A DNA stretch of 64,000 bases from Pseudoclavibacter triregionum. GTDB lineage: Bacteria; Actinomycetota; Actinomycetes; Actinomycetales; Microbacteriaceae. A program made the translations under genes and the position numbers. Location: contig OU365335.1 in assembly GCA_910822395.1 (NCBI GenBank), forward strand, positions 1,302,001-1,366,000, given 5' to 3'. The notes beneath the pieces are model-generated. The model was not told the DNA's origin. It saw only the letters and a program-made list of their open reading frames with translations, and did not search any database. Below are positions 7,207 through 17,100 of this stretch, one piece after another (positions within the stretch are counted from its first letter, which is position 1; each line of letters starts with the position of its first letter).

Positions 7207-7268
7207 AGTCGAGTTGTCAGCGCGCGGGACGCGAGAGATCGCCCCGAGGATCGCGAAGACAGCAGTCC

Positions 7269-7344
7269 GGCCCCATCGTTTAGCGGCCTAGGACGCCGCC
7301 CTCTCACGGCGGTAGCGCGGGTTCAAATCCCGCTGGGGTCACCA
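7269..7344 (+). tRNA. tRNA-Glu (CUC anticodon)
   Basis: The 76 nt fold as a cloverleaf: acceptor GGCCCCA (7269-7275) with TGGGGTC (7334-7340, one G-U pair), anticodon stem CCGCC/GGCGG around the loop CTCTCAC with anticodon CTC, and T stem GCGGG/CCCGC around TTCAAAT. Discriminator A and CCA (7342-7344) are encoded. It reads GAG codons. A strong terminator starts 4 nt later. Confidence 0.95.
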
Positions 7345-7347
7345 CCA

Positions 7348-7378
7348 AGAAGCCCTCCCGGAATCCGGGAGGGCTTCT
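7348..7378 (+). terminator. Intrinsic terminator of tRNA-Glu
   Basis: A perfect 14-bp stem (7348-7361 with 7365-7378, core AAGCCCTCCCGG) closes on an AAT triloop and is followed by CTCGTTCC. It should stop the tRNA transcript and separate it from the phosphatase-kinase operon. Confidence 0.85.
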
Positions 7379-7447
7379 CTCGTTCCCGGGCGGCCCGCAC
7401 GCGGCCGCGCGCGCCGGCATGGCCCGCCGTCGCGAGGCCGGCGGCCC

Positions 7448-7475
7448 CTGACGCGTCGCCCCCATGCCGTACCAT
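7448..7475 (+). promoter_or_regulatory. Candidate promoter of the phosphatase-FHA-kinase operon
   Basis: CTGACG (7448-7453) and TACCAT (7470-7475) are separated by 16 nt and lie about 40 nt before the GTG start of the PP2C gene. It is the only promoter-like sequence between the tRNA terminator and the cluster. Confidence 0.45.
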
Positions 7476-7517
7476 GTGCGAATTGTCCGGTCCCGTGCCC
7501 CGTGAAGGTGTTCGCCA

Positions 7518-8408
7518 GTGCAAGCAGAGTTCTCGACGACGTACGAGCGATCCTTCGGCAGCCTCACCCTCCACGTGTCGGGCGCGAGCAACGTCGGCCG
7601 CGTCCGCCAGGTGAACGAGGACTCCTTCTTCGCGAAGTCGCCCGCCTTCTTCGTCGCGGACGGCATGGGCGGCCACGCCTACGGCGACCGCGCGAGCCAG
7701 ACCGTCGTCGAGACCTTCGACGAGGCGCTCCAGGACGAGTCGCCGCTGCGCCCCGAGCGCATCCTCGAGCTCATCGACCAGGCGAACGAGCACGTCCAGA
7801 ACCTCATCACCGAGGACGACGGCCCCGGCGCCGTCGCCGGCACGACACTCTCCGGCATCGCGATCGTCGACGTCGACGAGATCGGCGGCGACGAGCTCCA
7901 CTGGATGATCTTCAACGTGGGCGACTCGCGCGTCTACGGCTGGAACGGCCGCTCGCTCATCCAGGTCACGGTCGACCACTCGGCCGTCCAGGAGATGGTG
8001 GCGATGGGCCTCATCACGCCCGCCGACGCGCTCATCCACCCCGACCGCAACGTCATCACGCGCGCCGTCGGCTCGGAGCGCCACGTCGAGACCGACATCT
8101 GGCTCATGCCGACCCGCGGCCACCAGGTCTTCCTCCTGTGCTCGGACGGGCTCACGAAGGAGCTCGACGACCAGCAGATCGCGCAGGTCATGGCCGAGTA
8201 CGGCGCCGAAGCGGAGCCCGCCGTGACGCTCTCGGAGGCGCTCGTCGAGGCGGCCGTCGCCGCCGGCGGACGCGACAACATCACGGTCGTCGTCGTCGAG
8301 TCGACGCTCACGCTGAAGCCCTCCTCGGGTCTCACCGCCGAGCAGGAGTCGACGACGCCGCGCGAGGCCGTTCGCGAGCAGGCAGAAGGCGGCGGGGCCG
8401 CCGGATGA
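7518..8408 (+). CDS. PP2C-family Ser/Thr protein phosphatase
   Basis: This 296-residue protein starts at GTG 7518 (weak GAAGGTG upstream). All PPM/PP2C metal-site motifs are visible: 'VNEDSFF', 'VADGMGGHAYGDRAS', 'GTTLSGI', 'FNVGDSRVY', 'LLCSDGLTKELDD' and 'GGRDNITVVVV'. There is no membrane segment, so it acts in the cytoplasm. It removes phosphate from Ser/Thr, probably opposing the kinase encoded two genes downstream and resetting binding of the FHA proteins of this cluster. Its stop overlaps the ATG of the FHA gene (ATGA, 8405-8408). This gene opens the long co-directional cluster that ends with the FtsK-type ATPase. Confidence 0.93.
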   Translation: MQAEFSTTYERSFGSLTLHVSGASNVGRVRQVNEDSFFAKSPAFFVADGMGGHAYGDRASQTVVETFDEALQDESPLRPERILELIDQANEHVQNLITEDDGPGAVAGTTLSGIAIVDVDEIGGDELHWMIFNVGDSRVYGWNGRSLIQVTVDHSAVQEMVAMGLITPADALIHPDRNVITRAVGSERHVETDIWLMPTRGHQVFLLCSDGLTKELDDQQIAQVMAEYGAEAEPAVTLSEALVEAAVAAGGRDNITVVVVESTLTLKPSSGLTAEQESTTPREAVREQAEGGGAAG

Positions 8409-11212
8409 CCGGGACGGCCGTGACCTTCGGCGGCCGTGACTGGCTGCGCCTGGAGACGGAGCGGCTCCTCCTCCTCATCGACGCCGACGCCGCCCCGCGC
8501 GTCGTCGACCGCGCGCGCGAGGGCCTCGACGACGGCCTCGGCGAGGTGCTCGACGCGCTCGTGTCGCGCGGCTTCCACCGGATGCCCGACTTCCTCGCGC
8601 TCGAGCGCGCCGACGGCGGGCTCCGCGTCCTCGGCCGCGGGCCGCTCCACGCGCGGACGCGGGCGGGCGAGGCGAGCTGGTCGCTCGACGGCCTCGTGAG
8701 CTGGTCGGAGCGCATCGTCGCCTCCGGCGAGATCGAGGTCGCGGGGGAGAGGACGCCGTGGGCGCGGGTCGCGCTCGGCGCGGCCGTCCGCGAGCTCACC
8801 GACGAGGAGGCGGATGGCGCGGCGGTCGCGGCGTCGCCGGAGCCGGAGCCGTCGATGGCGGACGCCGCGGAGGCGGCGTCGGACGAGCGGGAGGCAAGGC
8901 AGGGCGACGCGACGCAGGGCGACGCGACGAAGGGCGACGCGACGAAGGTCGAGCCTGCTGGGGCCGCCGCCGACGAGCAGCCGAGCGCCGACGAGGCGAC
9001 CGTCGCCGCCGAGTCAGCCGAGCCCGCGGCCGAGGAGCCGGCCGCGGAGGCGCCCGCTGCCGAGGAGCCGGCGGCCGACCAGCCCGACGCCCCCGCAGAG
9101 GAGCCCGCGCCGGCCGAGGACGCCTCCGAGGACGCCGAGCCCGCGTCCGCCGACGCCGCCGACGAGGCCGAGGAGTTCGACGCGAGCGATCTCGAGGGCA
9201 TCGCCCCGGACATCCTCGAGATGATCGCGGGCACGCGGAAGATCCCGACGATGGCCGAGCTCCTGGAAGAGGCGGGCATCGACCCCGACGCCGAATTCGA
9301 CGGCCGTCCGCCGGTTCGCAACGTCGGCCTCGAGATCATGCGCGCCCGCCAGCAGATCCGCGAGCGCGATCGGAAGCGCGAGCGCGCGAAGCGCGAGGCG
9401 GCCCGCGAGAAGGCCCAAGCCGAGCGGGATCGCGAGCGCAAGGCGCGCCAGGAGCGCGCGCAGTCCGAGGCCGAGGCCCGCGAGAAGCGCCGCGCGGAGG
9501 TCGCCGCCGAGCGCGATCGCAAGCTCAAGGAGTTCGCGAGCGGCCCGCGCGCGTGGCACCCCGGCGGTCCGACGACGCTCGGCGAGGCGCCCCTTGACGA
9601 CGAGGCGCGCGAGGAGCGCGCCCGCCGCCGCGCGGAGCGGCAGGCCCGCGAGGCCGCCCGCGCCGCGGCCTTCGTCGCGCGCGCCGGCGGCGCCGCGGCC
9701 GCGAGCGAAGACGCGACGGCAGGCGACCAGGGCGGCGCCGCCGACGAGAGCGCGTCGCCCGAAGCAGGCCCGGCCGGCGGACCGGCGGCTGCGAGCGCCG
9801 CCACGACGGCCCCCGCGGCCGTCGCCGCGAACGCCGACGCCTCCGGGGAGATGAGCGAGCGCGAGCGCCGTCGGGCCCGCTTCGCCGAGCGCCGCGCCGC
9901 GCGTCGTGCTGCGGCCGCCGCCCGCGCCGCCCGGGCCGAGCAGGCCGGCGGCCAGGCGGCTCCGCAGGCCGTCGAGCCTTCGCCCCAGAGCGCGCCGTCC
10001 GCGCCCTCCTCGACGCCCGCGAGCGACTCGGCCCCCGTCGTCGAGGCCTCGACGACCGCGGCGCCCCTCCAGGCCGCCGCGCCCTCCGCCGCCGCCGGCG
10101 GTGCCGCACCGACTCCCACGCCAGCTACCACGCCTGAGCCCGCCGCGCCGCAGCTCTCCGCCCCGGCGCCCCTCGGGAGTGCGCCCGCGGCGAGCAAGCC
10201 CGCGCCGGCCCCCGCCGACGATCCGAGCCCCTACGACTTCCTCTTCGGCAGCACCGTCACGATGAACGAGGTGAGCCGACGCCTGCGCGAGAGGTCCGAG
10301 GCGCGCGCCGCCGACTCGGCCGACGACGCCTCCGCCGCGGCGCCCGCCGAGGCCGCCGAGCCCGTCGCCCGGCCGGTCGCGCAGACGCCCGCCGACCCGC
10401 CGACGCCCCCGGCCCCCGCCGAGCCGTCCCGCCTCGAGGCGACCCAGGCGCAGGCCCAGACCCCCGTCCCCGCCGACGACTCGCCCTTCGCCGGCGACCA
10501 CGACGGCAGCACCGTCCTCGCCGCCGAGCTCCGCGCCTGGCGCGCGAGCCCCGGCCGCCACGCCGCTCCCGCGATCTCGCTCGGCTCGGTCGGCGCCTTC
10601 TCCGCGGGCCGCACCTTCGCTGACGCCGACTCCGACGCCCACGCCGCCCCGCCCGTCTGGGGCCCCGGCGCCGCCGACGGCGACCACGACGGCCACACCG
10701 TCCGCACCGAGTCGATCGCCGAGCTCCGCCGCCGCGCCGCCGAGACCTCCGCCGCCGCGGCGCAGGCAGCCGCCCCGCAGGCGAGCGGGCCCGCGCCCAC
10801 CGCGCCCACCGAGGCCGGCACCACCGCGCCGATCACGGTCATCCCCGAGGCGCCGGAGCTCGCCGTCGTCACCTCGACCGGCGTGACGACGCCGCTCGAG
10901 GGCGTCATCGTCTACGGCCGCGCGCCCCGCGCCGACCACCCGGGCGTCCTCGACGGACTCTCGGGCGAGCTCGCCCGCCGCGATCCGCGCACCGTCGTCA
11001 TCTCCGGCTCGACCGACATCTCGCGCAACCACGTCCGCGTCTCGCTCGAGGGCGGCGCGATCATCGTCACCGACCTCCACTCGCGCAACGGCACCGACAT
11101 CGTCCTGCCCGGCCGCTCGGCCCAGCGCCTGCGCGCCGGCGAGCCGACCGCCGTCCTGCCCGGCACCGTCGTCGACCTCGGCGACGGCATCACGCTCCGG
11201 ATCGGGGGCTAG
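8405..11212 (+). CDS. Large FHA-domain protein with disordered and coiled-coil middle
   Basis: This 935-residue protein begins at ATG 8405, overlapping the PP2C stop. Residues 1-130 form a conserved-looking globular domain. Residues 140-300 are acidic Ala/Glu/Pro-rich and include a GDAT[Q/K] tandem repeat near 8900-8950. A charged coiled coil follows at about 315-390 ('RQQIRERDRKRERAKREA'), then long Ala/Pro linkers. The FHA domain fills about residues 840-935 ('ISRNHVRVSLEG' and 'LHSRNGTDIVLPG'). Three copies of a G-[S/H]-T-V motif (Thr617, Thr703, Thr765; two within GDHDGxTV) lie before the FHA domain and may be kinase targets. It probably is a phospho-regulated scaffold; the precise role is unknown. 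Confidence 0.8.
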   Translation: MTGTAVTFGGRDWLRLETERLLLLIDADAAPRVVDRAREGLDDGLGEVLDALVSRGFHRMPDFLALERADGGLRVLGRGPLHARTRAGEASWSLDGLVSWSERIVASGEIEVAGERTPWARVALGAAVRELTDEEADGAAVAASPEPEPSMADAAEAASDEREARQGDATQGDATKGDATKVEPAGAAADEQPSADEATVAAESAEPAAEEPAAEAPAAEEPAADQPDAPAEEPAPAEDASEDAEPASADAADEAEEFDASDLEGIAPDILEMIAGTRKIPTMAELLEEAGIDPDAEFDGRPPVRNVGLEIMRARQQIRERDRKRERAKREAAREKAQAERDRERKARQERAQSEAEAREKRRAEVAAERDRKLKEFASGPRAWHPGGPTTLGEAPLDDEAREERARRRAERQAREAARAAAFVARAGGAAAASEDATAGDQGGAADESASPEAGPAGGPAAASAATTAPAAVAANADASGEMSERERRRARFAERRAARRAAAAARAARAEQAGGQAAPQAVEPSPQSAPSAPSSTPASDSAPVVEASTTAAPLQAAAPSAAAGGAAPTPTPATTPEPAAPQLSAPAPLGSAPAASKPAPAPADDPSPYDFLFGSTVTMNEVSRRLRERSEARAADSADDASAAAPAEAAEPVARPVAQTPADPPTPPAPAEPSRLEATQAQAQTPVPADDSPFAGDHDGSTVLAAELRAWRASPGRHAAPAISLGSVGAFSAGRTFADADSDAHAAPPVWGPGAADGDHDGHTVRTESIAELRRRAAETSAAAAQAAAPQASGPAPTAPTEAGTTAPITVIPEAPELAVVTSTGVTTPLEGVIVYGRAPRADHPGVLDGLSGELARRDPRTVVISGSTDISRNHVRVSLEGGAIIVTDLHSRNGTDIVLPGRSAQRLRAGEPTAVLPGTVVDLGDGITLRIGG

Positions 11213-11214
11213 CC

Positions 11215-13167
11215 GTGTCGACCTCCCGCCGCACGCCCGCCGCCCCGCCCGAGATCCCGGGCTTCGTCTACCAGCGCCTGCTCGGCTCGGGCGGCTTCTC
11301 CGACGTCTACCTCTACGAGCAGCAGCTCCCGCGCCGCCTCGTCGCCGTGAAGGTCCTCCTCGGCGGCGACGACCTCAACGAGACGAGCCGCCAGGCCTTC
11401 ATCGGCGAGGCCAACCTCATGGCGCAGATGTCGTCCCACCCCTACATCGTCACGATCTTCCACGCCGACGTCGCCGCCGACGGCCGCCCCTACTTCGTCA
11501 TGGAGTACGCGCCCGGCAAGAGCCTCTCCGAGCGCTACAAGACCGAGGTCATCCCGGTCGAGGAGGTGCTGCGCACGGGCGTCCGCGTCGCGAGCGCCGT
11601 CGCGACCGCGCACCAGGTCGGCATCCTCCACCGCGACATCAAGCCCGCGAACATCCTCGCGAACGACTACGGATGGCCTGCCCTCACCGACTTCGGCATC
11701 TCCTCGGCCGTCGACGACGAGCTCGCCGACGCCGCCGAGGGCGAGACCACCGCGACCGCGGGCATGTCGGTGCCGTGGTCGCCGCCGGAGATGTTCTCCG
11801 ACCACCCCGTGCCGGATGCCCGCTCCGAGGTATTCTCGCTCGGCGCGACCGTCTACACCGCGCTCGCCGGCCACTCGCCCTTCGAGATCCGCGGCCGGAA
11901 GAACGGCACGATCGACCTCATCGGCCGCATCGAGCGCGGGCAGATCACGCCCGTCACGCGCTCGGATGCGCCCCGCTCGCTCATCGCCGTGCTGCAGCGG
12001 GCCATGTCGGTCCGGCCCACCGACCGCTACGCGACGGTCATGGACTTCGCGCGCGCCCTCCAGCGCGTCGAGCTCGAGCTCGGCTTCCCGCCCACACCGA
12101 TCGACGTGCCGAAGATGAACGTCGCCGCGCCCGCGAGCGCCCCCGCGGGCGATTTCGACGCGACGAGCACGCGCCAGGTCGCGACGATCGACGCGCAGGG
12201 CACGGGTCTCGCGAGCGGAGCCTCGACGCCCGCCGCCTACGAGGGCGCGCGGGCGAGCGAGGAGGAGCGGACCTCGACCCGCTCGGTCATCCGCATCGCG
12301 GCGCAGCGGGAGACGGGGCCGGGCGCGCCCTGGTCCGCGGGCGCCATGACGGCCGCCGGCGCCGCGGGCGCCGCCGCGCTCGACGCCGAGACGACGGGCG
12401 CGCGGGCGCCGCAGCCCATCCGGGCCCAGCCGATCGAGCTGCCGGGCTCGCTGCCCGGCGCCCGCGTCGAGGGCGGGGAGGCGGATTCCGGCGCCGCCGC
12501 CGGCCGCGCGGGCGGATCGTCCGTCCCCACCTTCGCCGAGCCCGAGCTCCGCGCCCCCGAGGCCGCCGAGGGGCCCGTCCGCCCCGTCTTCGAGCGCGGC
12601 CGCATCGAGCTCCCCGAGGACACCGCGAGCGGCGCCGAGATCGCCGCCCTCCGCGGCGGCCGCCCCGCCGTCTCGACGACCGCCGCGGCGGAGGCCGCCG
12701 AGCGCCGCCGCGGCGACCACGCCGACCCCTACGGCGAGGCGCCGAAGAAGAAGAGCCCGAACCTCCTCGTCGGCATCCTCGCCGGCCTCGTCGTCGTGCT
12801 GCTCGCCGTGCTCATCGTGCTCGGCTGGGTGTTCCGCCCCAAGGAGACGCCCGCCGGGGCCGGGGCGACGACGGCGCCCACGGGGGTCGTCGGCGCGGCC
12901 GCCGCCTATCCGCCCTCGCCCGTCGCGCCCATCTCCGTGCGCGACTCGAGCGGGTACATCACCTTCCGCTGGGAGAACCCGGACCCGCAGAGCGGCGACA
13001 GCTACTACTGGCGCCTCTCCGACAAGTCGCAGGCGGGGCAGACCACCCAGGAGCCCACCGCGGTCGTCGGGCCGTCGCCGGAGGGCGTGAAGGTGTGCAT
13101 CAACGTCGAGATCCGACGGAACGGGAAGACGAGCGCCGAGCCGCTCGTGGCCTGCTATCCGCAGTAG
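11215..13167 (+). CDS. Membrane-anchored Ser/Thr protein kinase (Hanks type)
   Basis: This 650-residue kinase starts at GTG 11215, 2 nt after the FHA gene. Residues 15-280 hold the catalytic domain: glycine loop 'LGSGGFSDVY', Lys46 in 'VAVK', catalytic 'HRDIKPANIL' from His139, DFG at 159-161. A linker rich in Thr and Ala follows, then one membrane helix (about 517-541) and an extracellular C-terminus of about 85 residues with two cysteines and no PASTA repeats. The extracellular part 'SSGYITFRWENPDPQSGD' resembles an FN3-like strand pattern and may sense a surface ligand. Likely target proteins are the neighbouring FHA-linked components. The paired phosphatase is encoded at 7518. Confidence 0.92.
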   Translation: MSTSRRTPAAPPEIPGFVYQRLLGSGGFSDVYLYEQQLPRRLVAVKVLLGGDDLNETSRQAFIGEANLMAQMSSHPYIVTIFHADVAADGRPYFVMEYAPGKSLSERYKTEVIPVEEVLRTGVRVASAVATAHQVGILHRDIKPANILANDYGWPALTDFGISSAVDDELADAAEGETTATAGMSVPWSPPEMFSDHPVPDARSEVFSLGATVYTALAGHSPFEIRGRKNGTIDLIGRIERGQITPVTRSDAPRSLIAVLQRAMSVRPTDRYATVMDFARALQRVELELGFPPTPIDVPKMNVAAPASAPAGDFDATSTRQVATIDAQGTGLASGASTPAAYEGARASEEERTSTRSVIRIAAQRETGPGAPWSAGAMTAAGAAGAAALDAETTGARAPQPIRAQPIELPGSLPGARVEGGEADSGAAAGRAGGSSVPTFAEPELRAPEAAEGPVRPVFERGRIELPEDTASGAEIAALRGGRPAVSTTAAAEAAERRRGDHADPYGEAPKKKSPNLLVGILAGLVVVLLAVLIVLGWVFRPKETPAGAGATTAPTGVVGAAAAYPPSPVAPISVRDSSGYITFRWENPDPQSGDSYYWRLSDKSQAGQTTQEPTAVVGPSPEGVKVCINVEIRRNGKTSAEPLVACYPQ

Positions 13168-13190
13168 GCGGACGGCGAGGGGGAGCGCGC

Positions 13191-14015
13191 ATGCGCGAGC
13201 AAGGGGGAGCGACGATGGGGGAGACGGCGATGGAAGAGCGAGAGCAGGCCGAGGAGCGCGAGCTCCGCGAGCAGCCGCCCGCCGAGGCGGCCGAGGCCGG
13301 CGCCCTCCGTATCGACTTCTGCGGCGAGGAGTACGTGCTCGACCCGAGCGCGCCGTTCACGATCGGCCGGGAGGCCGATCTCTCGATCGACGAGAACCCG
13401 TACCTGCACCGCACCTTCCTCGTCGTCGTCTTCGAGTTCGGGATGTGGTGGCTCCAGAACGTCGGCCGCACGCTCTCCGCGACCGTGAGCGACGAGTCCG
13501 GCCAGGTGCAGTCGTGGCTCGCGCCGGGCGCGAAGCTGCCGATCGTCTTCCCGCACACGAACGTCATGTTCAGCGCCGGATCGACGACCTACGACTTCGC
13601 GATCCACACGAGCGCCGACTTCTACAACACGACGCACCACAACGTCGAGGAGTCCGGCTCGACGACGCAGGACGCCGTCCACCTCACCTCGAGCCAGCGC
13701 CTCCTCGTCGTCGCGCTCGCCGAGGACGTCCTCCGGGTCAACGCGCCGGGCCGCGGCGAGATCCCGTCCTCGGCGGAGGCCGCCGCGCGCCTCGGCTGGA
13801 CGATGACGACCTTCAACCGCAAGCTCGACAACGTCTGCGACAAGCTCGACAAGATGGGCGTGACGGGCCTCCGCGGCGGCCGCGGCAAGCTCGCGACGAA
13901 CCGCCGCGCGCGCCTCGTCGAGTACGCGGTCTCGACGCGGCTCGTGACGCCGGAGGACCTCGTGCTGCTCGACCAGAACGACGCCGAGCGCGCGGCGGGG
14001 ACCGTGACGGCCTAG
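13191..14015 (+). CDS. FHA-like / helix-turn-helix-like cytoplasmic protein of the T7-like locus
   Basis: This 274-residue protein starts at ATG 13191 behind GAGGGGGAG; ATG 13215 also has a ribosome site and cannot be excluded. Residues 45-150 look like a degenerate FHA fold: 'FTIGREADLSIDENPYLHRT' matches the GR...SR start of FHA domains, but the later SxxH and NG positions are altered. Residues 165-250 ('LTSSQRLLVVALAEDVLR', 'PSSAEAAARLGWTMTTFNRK', 'NRRARLVEYAVSTRLV') resemble a winged-helix DNA-binding region. It therefore could link the kinase to transcription. Homologues of known function are not recognised. Confidence 0.6.
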   Translation: MREQGGATMGETAMEEREQAEERELREQPPAEAAEAGALRIDFCGEEYVLDPSAPFTIGREADLSIDENPYLHRTFLVVVFEFGMWWLQNVGRTLSATVSDESGQVQSWLAPGAKLPIVFPHTNVMFSAGSTTYDFAIHTSADFYNTTHHNVEESGSTTQDAVHLTSSQRLLVVALAEDVLRVNAPGRGEIPSSAEAAARLGWTMTTFNRKLDNVCDKLDKMGVTGLRGGRGKLATNRRARLVEYAVSTRLVTPEDLVLLDQNDAERAAGTVTA

Positions 14016-14070
14016 CGCCGCCCGACCCTCCACGCTGTCCCCGGGCCACCGGCGGGTCGAAGCCGTCCCC

Positions 14071-14076
14071 TACACT
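14071..14076 (+). promoter_or_regulatory. -10-like box in the gap before the first Ig-like protein
   Basis: TACACT lies about 120 nt before the ATG at 14195, in the only sizeable gap (179 nt) of the cluster's first half. No convincing -35 accompanies it. It may allow separate expression of the two Ig-like genes. Confidence 0.3.
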
Positions 14077-14194
14077 GTCGCCGTTCTCGGCGGGGGCCGG
14101 GCCGCAGCCGCCTCGCGCGGCCGCGATCCGGGGCCGGGAGCCCGGTCGGCGCCGTCCCGGCGTCCGCCGCGCAGGACGACGAGGGGAGGCGCCG

Positions 14195-17100
14195 ATGCTC
14201 GAGCGTCGCCGCCGTCGCGCGCAGCGGCTCCTCACGGCGATCCTCGCCCTCCTCATCGTCGTCCCGCTCGCCATCGCCGCCCTCCACCCGGGCTTCGCCG
14301 CGACAAGCCAGGCGCCCGAGCGCGGCTCGGTGTGGGTCGCGAACGACCGCATGGGCCTCATCGCGCGCGTGAACGACGCCGCCCAGGAGCTCGACGCCTC
14401 GCTCGCGGCCGCCCCCGGCACGCGGATCCTCCAGGCCGGCCTCGACGTCTTCCTCGTCGACCCCGAGGCGGGCGTCGTCGGCCGCCTCGATCCCGCGCGC
14501 GTCGAGCTGCGCGAGCGGATCACCGTGCCGCCGGGCGCGGAGGTCGCCTGGAACGCGGGGGTCATGTCGATCCTCGACCCCGCCTCGGGCCGGCTCTGGG
14601 GCATCCTCACCGACCGCGAGCTCGAGTTCGATCCGCGCACGACCCAGCCGCTCGCCGAGCTCGGCGCGGGCGCCCAGGCGGTCGTCGCCGTCGACGGCGC
14701 GATCATCGCCTACGCGCCGGGCTCCGGCGCCGTCATCCGGATCCGCCCCGGCTCGGCGCCCGAGCGCATCATCGTGCCTGCCGGCCTCGGCGAGGACGTC
14801 GAGCTCACCGCCGTCGGCGACCGCCCCGTCCTCCTCGACCGCGACCGGAGCGTCGTCATCCTCGACGGCCGCCGCGAGCTCGCGCTCTCCGCCGACGGCG
14901 TCCGCATCCAGCAGCCGGGCCCGCGCGCCGACACGGTCGTCGTCGCGACCGCCGACGCGCTCCTGGCCGTCCCCTTCTCGGGCGACAAGGTGGAGGACGT
15001 CGGCGCGGCGGGCTCGGGCATGGGCTCCGCCTCCTCGATCGCCGACCCCGTCGCGGTCTCGCGCCCGCTCGTCGTCGGGCCGTGCGTGTACGGCGCCTGG
15101 GCCGCGCTCGCCGCCGTCACCTCGCGCTGCGCCGGGCAGGAGGAGCGGCAGCTGCGCATCCGCGATCTCCTCGAGGGCGGCGAGCTCGTGCTCCGCGAGA
15201 ACGGCGGCCGCGTCGTCGCGAACAACCTCGCGAACGGGCGCAGCTACCTCGCCGACCTCAACCTCCTCCCCGTCGAGGGCTGGGAGTCGCTCGTCCCGCC
15301 CTCCCCGGCCCCCGAGCCCGCGCCGGCGCCGGACGCCCTCGCCCAGCAGCTCGCCGCCCGCACCGGCCAGAACCACGCCCCCGAGCTGCGCGACGACGTC
15401 ATCGGCGTGCGGCCCGGGGAGACGACGACCTTCTCGCTCCTCGCGAACGACCTCGACTCCGATGGCGACGTGCTCGAGATCGCCGAGCTGCGCGGCTCCC
15501 TCCCCGCCTCGATCGGCGCGATCGAGATCGTCGACGGCGGCCGGGCCGTGCAGGTGCGCGCCGCCCCCGAGGCCGAGGGCTCGGCGCAGCTCGGCTACAT
15601 CGCGAGCGACGGCCGCCCCGGCGGCGTCTCGCAGGCGGGGGTCACCGTCCGCGTCATCCCGCCCGAGGCGAACGCGGGCCCCGTCACCGAGCGGCGCGAC
15701 ACGGTCGCCGTGGAGCTCGGCCAGTCGATCGAGGCCGAGGTGCTCTCGGGCTGGTCGGACCCGGACGGCGACCCGCTCACGCTCGTGGCCGCCGAGGGCG
15801 CCGCCGGCACGCTCGTGCGCTTCACCTCCGACGGCCGCATCACGGCGACCGCCTCGGGCGGCGAGCCCGGGCTTCGGGAGATCTCGTACCGCGTCTACGA
15901 CGGCATCCGCGAGAGCTTCGGGACCCTCGGCCTCGACGTCCACCCGGCCGGCACGCTCGCCCCCGTCGCCGAGCCCGACGCCGCGAGCAGGCTCGCGAAC
16001 GCCCCCATCGTGCTGCGCCCCCTCGAGAACGACCGCTCGCCGAGCGGCCAGCCGCTGCGGCTCGCCTCCGTGCGCTCCCTCGACGGGGTGGCCGGGACGG
16101 CCGTCGTCGACCCGGACCGCGGCGAGCTCACGCTCTCGACGAGCGCGCCCGGCACCTACTACCTCGAGTACACGGTCGCCGCGGGCCCGCTCACGACGAT
16201 CGGCCTCGCGCGCGTCGACGTGCTCGAGACGGCCGGCGAGCCGGACCCGCCCGTGGCCGCGCAGGACGTCGTGCACCTCGCCCCCGGCTCGAGCGCGAGC
16301 GTCGACCTCACCGCGAACGACCTCTCGCCCTCGGGCCGCGTGCTGGGCGTCGCCTCCATCGACCTCGCCGCCGTCGCCGAGGAGCCCGGGCTCGCCGTCG
16401 CCCTCGACGGCGGCGCCATCGCGCGGATCGAGGCGGTCGGCGGCATCGCGGAGCCCGTCCGCGTGCCCTATGTCGTCTCCGACGGCGTCGCGAGCTCGCC
16501 CGGCGAGCTGCTCGTGCTGCCGGCCGCGAGCTCGGCGCTCGCGGCCTCGCCGAGGGCCGAGGACGACATCGTCCGCGTCCGCGCCGGTGAGCTCGCGACG
16601 CTCGACCCGCTCGCCAATGACGTCCAGCCGGACGGCCTGCCCCTGCGCCTCGACCCGCGCCTGCTCGACCCCGGCATCCCCGCGGGATCGGGCGGCCTCG
16701 CCGTCGTCGCGGGGCAAGAGGTCCGCATCCAGGCGCCGCCGCAGGCCGGCACCTACACCGCGAGCTACGGCGTCACCGACTCGCGCGGGGCGCAGGCGCG
16801 AGGACGCATCACGATCGAGGTCTCGGCCCCCGATCCCGCGGCGAACCGGCCGCCGTCGCCGGCCGAGCGCGTCGTGCGGGCGACGGCGGGGCAGGCCATC
16901 CGCATCGAGCTGCCGCTCTCGGGCGCCGACCCGGACGGCGACGCGACGACGCTCGCCTCGATCGACTCGGTGCCGAGCCTCGGCGCGATCCGCGAGCAGG
17001 GGCCGGGCTGGATCGTCTACGCCGCGAACCCGAGCGCGGGCGGCACCGAGGAGCTCGGGTATTCGCTCGCCGACGGTCACGGAGGCGTCGGCACTGGGAC

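Noticed and set aside
8880-8950. Tandem GDAT repeats as a possible minisatellite or CRISPR-like array
   Set aside because: Three 15-bp units inside the coding frame of a disordered protein segment; no spacers. No CRISPR array was seen anywhere in the window.
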